Shown piece by piece: positions 57,626 to 64,000 of a DNA stretch of 64,000 nucleotides. The translations under genes were made by a program, and so were the position numbers. The notes below the pieces were generated by a model that was given only the letters and a program-made list of their open reading frames with translations, did not search any database and was not told the DNA's origin. Numbering within the stretch: position 1 is the stretch's first letter; each line of letters begins with the position of its first letter. The DNA is taken from positions 5,642,001-5,706,000 of the forward strand of contig JAEVHH010000003.1 of the NCBI GenBank assembly GCA_017607445.1. The letters run 5' to 3'. This DNA is from Histoplasma ohiense. Lineage: Eukaryota; Ascomycota; Eurotiomycetes; Onygenales; Ajellomycetaceae.

Positions 57626-59148
57626 TTGAAAGCTGGAAGGTGCTGCGGCTGGTTGCTATCCCGGGCATCAAATGTTGTTCTAAAATGCTGGATTAAATAT
57701 TTAGCAAAACAGGCATGACTAAAATCTATTGGTTTTTTTACCTTGGATATTCAGCATGGCTTGATATTATAGCAACTGAAATACCCATATTCGCCTCAAT
57801 ATCTCCTGATTTTTGCGATGCTCCCCTCCTTTCATGCGAGCCTTTGAAGATCAAAAGGCAGAAACCGGGAGGAAAATGATATTTCGCCCTGATGATGTAG
57901 CATCCATGGACACACCGCATTTGATACCTCTTCCGCAGGTAGTACAACCTTGCTTGGATCGACAAAAATACGACTGTTGATTCAACTTGATTGCAAATGA
58001 CCGGCAAGTATCGAGACAAAGCTCAGCCAATCATTGGGAGGTCTGGAACTCTGGCAGTTCAATTGCAGATCCCTTGCACCGCAACACGTACTGCACCATA
58101 AAGTCGAGTTCGAACGCAGCGTATTGTCAGGGCGTTGGGACGAATGAATGTTCACCGGACATATATCCTGGATTTGTGCTCGTATTGCCCCAAGCAGTTG
58201 CCCACTCGCAGAACAACGAGCCAAGTAGCTTCTCAAGATAACTAAGGGCCCAGGTGTCCCTCGCTGATCCGATGGGGCTGATGGGCCAACACATAAAAAT
58301 CTTCCTGCTTTGCCTCAGTCAGTAAGGGTTGGTTGCGACAATCCTAGCAAGGGAATATCGACCCAAATTTGAAACGCCAACAAGTGAAGCTTTTTATAGT
58401 TGACTCCCGCACAACATACCTTGACAATACCTCGACGAATCAAAGGCACGGCTTTTTAAGCTTTATCGAATTAACATTCCTTGGGGAGTGGATTCACAGA
58501 GGTCAACGATAAGTGATATTTATGGAATACTTCTGATCAATTTAATGCGCGCTTTATAAGGATCACAATCCCCTAGACTTGACAGATATCGGGGGAAGTT
58601 TTTATCCACACAGTTCTTGAAGCTGTCTAGGAGTGGGTAAAATGTAAATCGATAGCTCCGGCTCAGCTGGTTTCCTCAGATCTTCCTCGTGTTGGCAAGA
58701 AACGTTGTCCAGTGGAAGTCGCAACTGCTATAAAATGCCAAGAGATCCACTGGCCTACACAGGGCATTTTGACTCGTTGAAAATGAATCACCACGAATGG
58801 GCGTTTACTATCGACCCGATACTGAGTAATATATTTCCCAAAAGTGATGTTGCCTATTTCATAGGCCAGGCGTCGCCAGAATCCTGATACCAGGGCCTGC
58901 GTCGGTGCCACCCGTCACAAGGACATTGGGAAAACTGGTTGTTAAGTCAGCATGAATAATAATGCGACTTTGTTGTAGCCACAACACTGCCCTGAACTTG
59001 AGTCCTCCGGGCCGTGATAATCTCGTATTCTGTAGGATTAGACCCTGTCTTCTTTTCCCAGATCTTCCCCCGAATACGACCCCAGGAAGGCAAAGAGGAG
59101 GGAAGAGGAGGGAACAGGACAGACAGGAGCAAAGACACCAACAATGCC
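57626..59148. other. Intergenic, 1.5 kb
   Basis: No gene is recognised. The right end carries the promoter of the small secreted protein. Confidence 0.55.
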
Positions 59149-59156
59149 TATATAAA
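59149..59156 (+). promoter_or_regulatory. TATA box of the small secreted protein gene
   Basis: TATATAAA lies 141 bases before the ATG at 59297, in a purine-rich then C-rich leader context. It is the clearest TATA element next to a confident gene in the window. Confidence 0.5.
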
Positions 59157-59296
59157 CCACTTCCTGCCCCGGAGAAGGGCGGAAAAGGGACATCCCAAAC
59201 AGTCCACCAGTCCATCCCACTTCCCTCTCAAGAAGTGATAAAATCCAGTCTTTGTCTGCAAACCAACTACTTTCCCATTCAAACCAAACCTCCACA

Positions 59297-59536
59297 ATGA
59301 AGTTCAGCATCGTCAACGTCCTTGTTTCCGGCCTCCTACTCGCCGCTGCCAGCGTGGACGCCTGTCAATGTAAAGTAGGCAGCAGACAGGGTCAATACTG
59401 CGGCCACTGCGAGGCAGTTCTCGTTACCCCCGATTTTGTCTATGACCATGTGTACGAATGCAACCCCAGCGGCGGGTGCTTCGACTATGGCGAACGCAAT
59501 GACTGCAAGCAGAGCAATAACCCTTGCCCATTTTGA
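59297..59536 (+). CDS. Small cysteine-rich secreted protein, 79 residues
   Basis: A single exon. MKFSIVNVLVSGLLLAAASV forms a typical signal peptide with likely cleavage after VDA (residue 22). The mature part of about 57 residues has eight Cys: CQCKVGSRQGQYCGHC, then single Cys in YEC, GGC and NDC, and a C-terminal PCPF. This even number suggests four disulfides. ATG 59297 is chosen over an in-frame ATG at 59252, because it starts exactly at the signal peptide. A TATA box lies 141 bases upstream. The class includes secreted effectors, antifungal-like peptides and surface proteins. The function cannot be told from sequence. Confidence 0.8.
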   Translation: MKFSIVNVLVSGLLLAAASVDACQCKVGSRQGQYCGHCEAVLVTPDFVYDHVYECNPSGGCFDYGERNDCKQSNNPCPF

Positions 59537-60442
59537 AGCGGTGTGTTGTAGATTTTCTTTTTCGACATCACTTATCCGTCTTGAAGGGCGTAAGGAACAC
59601 GGTTCAGGACGGCTAACAATTGTGATCTCATAGACCCGCCTGTAGCCAAGGCATGTAACTAGCAGTTTCCTGGATGGATTGAAACGGACAGGATGGCTTG
59701 GCATTTGTGAGGGAGTTATAGAGTTTGTAGGAGAATATAGGAGAATTTCGGCCACTGAAAGGCCAGTTAGTTGATAGTTGACAGTTGAGCCTCGGGCGAT
59801 AGATTCATATTTTTCATTTTTCTTTCAACCGAGACTTTATCAGTTGATGTTTTTTAGGCTTAGAGGGACAACGTTTATGTATCGAAAGAGGATGGAAGTC
59901 CTAAGTAATCATGGTTAAATCAAAATGTCATCCTATTCTCTTGCCCAATGCCCATTATTCATATCCTAGTCTCATCCATCATCCGAAGGAAGAAGCAAAA
60001 ATAAGGTTTACGATCTGCAGAGCTTAATAGTCTTGGCACTTGAGGCTCAACCAATATTAAGCTTCAGGGGCTCCGATCCGCTGATGCCAAAGTAGGACTA
60101 GCGTCCAATGGAGGGCAAATTGTTTGGGAACGTCAACAGAACTAGTGTTACTTTCAACAACGCCATTTAGGACACGGGTCCTCCAAATTTCTCATTTTTC
60201 TATTCCGAGGCCAATTTTCGAAAATCGCACTAATTTCCATCGTCTTTATATGTTCTTCAGCTTCTTTCTTTCAGTCAAGGATCTTTCGAGAAGATGTATC
60301 AAGCAAAAAAAGAGGGGGAAAAAACGTCATCCAAAACCCGCGCAGAACTACGAAATATCCTAAAAATGTGACACTGGGCCACCACAAATAAACAACAGAA
60401 AAAATAGCAAAAAGAAAAAAGAAAAACAAAACAATTCTAACT
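59537..60442. other. Convergent 3' region
   Basis: Between the secreted-protein stop and the acyltransferase stop. No gene is visible. Confidence 0.65.
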
Positions 60443-61861
60443 TCATACTTCCCCAACGTCACAAATAGTAGTCCATTGAATGTTCTTTAAACCACGTGGG
60501 ACTGAGATCCCCTCAACAGTCCAACTGGCAATAGCTAACTCAAACACCCAGGCAAGAATAGTCTTCCCCCAATGCGTCTCCCTGCCCCAGATCGCATCCT
60601 CAATAACAGCCCCAACACCATTCAGAATAAAGAAAGCGTAGATCCGGGCGAGAGCATCGAAGGGTAATAGAGGCTTCAGGCCATACACGTGGAAAAACCC
60701 CATCAGCGCAAACGACGCAACCACGCCAAGCGCCCTGGCTATGGACACTGGCACGCCGTATCGCTCGGGTAGTGTATACCGTATCGGCTCATATGCGAGA
60801 GAGCGGCAGGGACTGGCAAAAGCACTGTGCCATGTTTCACTCCAGAACGTGCTCAGGGAAGTTGCCGTGTAAAGAGGTCCAAACAACGGAGGGCTGGTGC
60901 GGTAACGGAGTAGAAGTTGAAGGCTCTCCCAAAGTACATATATGGCGAGTAGAACTTCCAAAGCAACCACTGTAGGGTTCGATTGTGGAAAGAACATTTG
61001 TAGAATGGCAAAAAGTATGGCGTGGAGTACTAGATTGCCCCGTTCGGTAAAGTGAGGTTTCCATTGCTGCGACTTGGGACTTCCCCGACCATTGCGATAG
61101 TTATTTTCACTCTTCACTTTTGAGAAACTGGGTGCTGGGGCGGGGCCGAGCCGTGTTGTGTTTGGTGTAAAAGATTCGTACCGCAATTCTGTCAGGTAGA
61201 GGAGAGCAAGCAAGCCGTGTGATGGCATTGGATCATGCGCATACTGCGGCGGGTTATGACGACGGGCGAATAGATCTAGCGCCTTCATCACTCCAATCGC
61301 AACTGTATTTTCGGTCAGGAAATGATTGAAATGACTGAATATTGATGCTGATTCTCTGATGCAACGATGCCAGGCTCAGAAATAATACAAAACTCCATTC
61401 AGTATGGATACCAAAGCTCCCAAACATCACCCAGGATTTTGTAAAACAGTGCCATTCACCGGCCAAGTGCCTGAATAGTTATGTATCGCCCAAGCAGATG
61501 GAAAAGAAAACAAGAATCAAAAATCAAAAAAAAAAAAAAAAAAGAAAAAAAAGAAAAAAAGAAAGAAAGAAAGAAATATGAAGAGGTGAATCTCCTTACC
61601 AGCAAAAAGTTGCAGGCTCCGGATCATATTGCACTCCAACACCACCAGGCAACTACTCGCAATGAATCCAATACTCGCCAACAGGCTCAAAATCTCGAAG
61701 GTCCTGGTCTTGCGCTTAGCAAGCGCATAGAGTGAGGAATAAAGCAGCAAACCAGGCACCAGCAGTGATGCAATGCAGAAGAACAGGTTGATTCCTACTT
61801 GCTTGAACGCTCTTTGACCCTCAGGAGTAGGTACAAACCAGTCGACTAATGGTTTGGCCAT
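60443..61861 (-). CDS. Membrane-bound O-acyltransferase, wax-synthase type (MBOAT_2)
   Basis: Two exons, complement(60443..61302, 61600..61861), encode 373 residues. The 297-base intron (GTAAGG to AATACAG) contains A/T homopolymers and rejoins SLQLFA|VAIGVMKALDLFARR. Multiple membrane segments are visible: INLFFCIASLLVPGLLLYSS, ILSLLASIGFIASSCLVVLE, LVLHAILFAILQMFF, and SIARALGVVASFALMGFFHV, which carries the likely catalytic His in GFFHVYGL. The block SLSTFWSETWHSAFASPCRS is the wax-synthase signature region. Relatives include Tri7-like acetyltransferases of toxin pathways, but there is no metabolite cluster here, so the substrate is unknown. Start 61861 (MAKPLVDWF) is preferred over 61954. 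Confidence 0.82.
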
Positions 61862-63058
61862 GTCTCCAGAGCTGATCTGCGATCCCGTCGCAAAGCCTCG
61901 TCGCTCCGATTCCTCGGCGGTTATCAGGAGCGCCGAGGTATACAAAGATCGCACTTTATCCTTTTCCCTTTTTTTTGTCTTTTCTTGAGATGGAAGAGAA
62001 GATATTCAGAAGATCCAAGATGGGTATAACCAGGCCACCAGCTATGCAATGAACGGAAAGCACAGGGCGTCCAGTACAAAAACCATGGAATCGAAAACAA
62101 TGTAGCGAGCGATGTTTGTCACTTTAGCTTAGAGCAAGTTGGCCAATTGGCTTGCGTCAAGTCAGTGACAATGACCCAGATCAATCACAGCATCAAGAGA
62201 GCAAAAAACAAAGATGCCTTCTCAAAACAGAAACAAAGGAGGTAAAGGAGTGGCGTCTGCTTTCTCTTCCAATTCAAGTAGAACAGGAGTACGATGATTT
62301 CGGTACAAGGGATAGCGTCAAGTCGCCACACGTTCACCCCACAATGCCTTGTGTGGGTAAGAGGGGCAATGCTGTAAAGAAACCATGCACCATCACCCCA
62401 TGCATACAAAGATGGAAGACACAATACAAACCACCTCCTCCAAGAGAGTGTTGGAGAATCGGTATTTGTGTGTCCCAGTTGTCCCAATTCGCTTTGACAC
62501 ACAGAGCCGGAAGTTCCGGCAATCCCCGGTTGTGCCGAGCCGATCTCTCTGCTCTGTATAGAAGTATACTGTATATGATATTTTCTGGCCCATTCATCTA
62601 TTTCTGAAAGGCAATGGGTTAATTGCCGACAGGTATTCTAGATCCATAATTTAAAAAGTAACAAGTTAGCTTATTTGAGCTCCACTGGTGCCCGTCAGGG
62701 CTGGGGTTGGCTACTCATCGAGTTAGGTGGGAAGGGAGCAATTATATTATTTAAACTGCGGAATTCATCGCATGCTAGTTTTTCTATGTGCTAGGACTAA
62801 ATAAACTGAGGAATTCATTGCTACAAAACACCAGGGCAGTTCTCACTAGATAGACGGCCGCTGGTCGAGTCTCTGGGGGAAATCATTCAAGATTCCTCAC
62901 AGCCTCTTGGGAACTTCAAACCAAAACAGGAGTGTAAAAGTAATATAATGCAAGCAGGGAATGGGTATGACCTTCGCGTGGCGAAATGAGGGTTGCAATG
63001 GGATGGCCGTCCGACTCCAAAATTTCGAACCAGGTATAAGGAATGATCGCATTGGGAA
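61862..63058. other. Intergenic, 1.2 kb
   Basis: Promoter of the acyltransferase gene and 3' flank of rna1. No gene is recognised. Confidence 0.6.
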
Positions 63059-64000
63059 CTAGATTGTTGCTGATTTCAACTTCTCGCCTAGCTCATCAAC
63101 GGTTTTATCCACATTCTGAACTACTGGCTGGTTCTCAGCCACGTCGGCCTCCATGAGTATATGTTCGGCTTTTGCTTGAATGTCGATTTCAGCCTCAGTA
63201 TCAGTCGCTACGCTTTCCCATTCCCATTCCTCCTCCTCCTCCTCCTCCTCCTCCTCTTCTTCTTCCTCCTCGCCTTCTAGCTCGTCAAGTTCATCTAGAC
63301 CCCATGCATCGTCGTCGTCATCTTTTCCAAATCGTGCTTTGCGTGTCTTCAATAGCTCTTGTAGTCTCATGATATCTTCGTTATCCTCATCAAAAGCATT
63401 CGCATTAAGGAAAACCTTCTTAAGCGCGGGGAGGCTAGTTTTAGCAACATGAACCAACGCTCCCACCCCCTTGCCATTTATCTCGTTCCCTTTCAGCTTA
63501 AGAATCTCAAGCTTCGTGTTCCCGCCAGCAGAAAGCGCCTTCGCAACCTGGAGCCAGCCTTTGGCCGTGAGAGCACAGTCGTCAACCCCCAGCTCGCGAA
63601 GAGATGGCAATCCCGACAATACCGCGGCTAGAGCAAAAGAGCCGTCCTTCCCATACGTATTATCTTCCAAGTCGAAGACTTCCAACTCAGGCGCATGACA
63701 AATGCCAGTGTTCAGTAGTTTTACGACGCCCTTGGAATAAATGCCATTCTGCTTCATCCTAATTGTCCGAAGTCCCTTGCCGTTTGCCTTAATAGCCCGT
63801 GCCCATGCTTCCATGCTTCCAGCCTCGAGTCTGTTCCGGCCACAGACGATGGTCTCGAGGGCTGGGATTTCATATTTTATTTCAGGGTTGGATCGCGCTT
63901 TGAGTTTACTCTCGCTAAGCTCTGTTAGAGCATTCGCGATAAACGTACCTGCCTCTGGGCCTAGGCCATTGTTGTTCAATATCAGGTGGCGGAGGGGGAG
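63059..64000 (-). CDS. rna1: Ran GTPase-activating protein RanGAP (partial, 5' end outside)
   Basis: The open frame reaches the window edge, so only the C-terminal 313 residues are present. Leucine-rich repeats of the RanGAP type are visible: LRHLILNNNGLGPEAG, ALETIVCGRNRLEAGS, LRTIRMKQNGIYSKGV, LEVFDLEDNTYGKDGS, LEILKLKGNEINGKGV and LKKVFLNANAFDED. They are followed by the family acidic tail with about 15 consecutive Glu, then a helical C-terminus ending DELGEKLKSATI. RanGAP stimulates GTP hydrolysis by Ran in the cytoplasm and so sets the direction of nuclear transport. The catalytic Arg lies in the missing N-terminal part and cannot be checked. Confidence 0.95.
   Translation of the reverse strand, partial: LPLRHLILNNNGLGPEAGTFIANALTELSESKLKARSNPEIKYEIPALETIVCGRNRLEAGSMEAWARAIKANGKGLRTIRMKQNGIYSKGVVKLLNTGICHAPELEVFDLEDNTYGKDGSFALAAVLSGLPSLRELGVDDCALTAKGWLQVAKALSAGGNTKLEILKLKGNEINGKGVGALVHVAKTSLPALKKVFLNANAFDEDNEDIMRLQELLKTRKARFGKDDDDDAWGLDELDELEGEEEEEEEEEEEEEEEWEWESVATDTEAEIDIQAKAEHILMEADVAENQPVVQNVDKTVDELGEKLKSATI

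Noticed and set aside
60443..61861. Acyltransferase as part of a toxin or metabolite cluster
   Set aside because: Its neighbours are a small secreted protein and RanGAP. No synthase, P450 or pathway regulator is adjacent.

Overview
The window is nuclear DNA from a filamentous ascomycete. The evidence is short GT-AG introns with CTAAC-type branch sites, intron-rich housekeeping genes, a Zn2Cys6 regulator, and orthologues of typical Pezizomycotina genes (reg1, tma22, cgrA, amcA, vps10, nus1, sec10, rna1). Protein character suggests Eurotiomycetes, probably Onygenales. That placement is inference, because no species marker is present.

Left part (1-30 kb) is gene-rich. In order: a Reg1-type phosphatase regulator (-), a tRNA-Thr(AGT) (+), a degraded block with a copia gag remnant between two kinase fragments in opposite orientation (8.3-10.5 kb), tma22 (+), a coiled-coil/transmembrane protein (-), cgrA (-), the mitochondrial ornithine carrier (+), cytidine deaminase (+), an SMP-30/gluconolactonase-like enzyme (+), the sorting receptor vps10 (-), a small orphan ORF (+), and an Ser/Thr/Pro-rich conserved protein (-) whose 19-codon first exon lies 1.1 kb upstream of exon 2.

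Middle part (30.8-43.7 kb) is gene-poor. It holds two small orphan genes, one weak ORF, long A runs, tRNA-promoter-like sequences and a GC-rich direct repeat with hairpins at 36.68-36.82 kb. It is the least explained part of the window.

Right part (43.7-64 kb) is again housekeeping: TFIIS (+), a Zn2Cys6 regulator carrying an in-frame TAG (-), a CxxC-rich protein (+), nus1 (-) divergent from the exocyst gene sec10 (+, with a GC-AG intron), a degenerate coding remnant, a small cysteine-rich secreted protein (+), a membrane-bound acyltransferase of wax-synthase type (-), and the C-terminal part of RanGAP/rna1 (-), cut by the window end.

The genes do not form an operon-like system or a recognisable metabolite cluster. 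Several share trafficking themes (vps10, sec10, nus1) or RNA/translation themes (tma22, cgrA, TFIIS, tRNA), but adjacency looks incidental. No clear undescribed system was found. The best candidates for a second look are the 36 kb structured repeat, the in-frame stop in the regulator, and the long first intron. Exon coordinates were derived by hand from splice consensus and reading frame.
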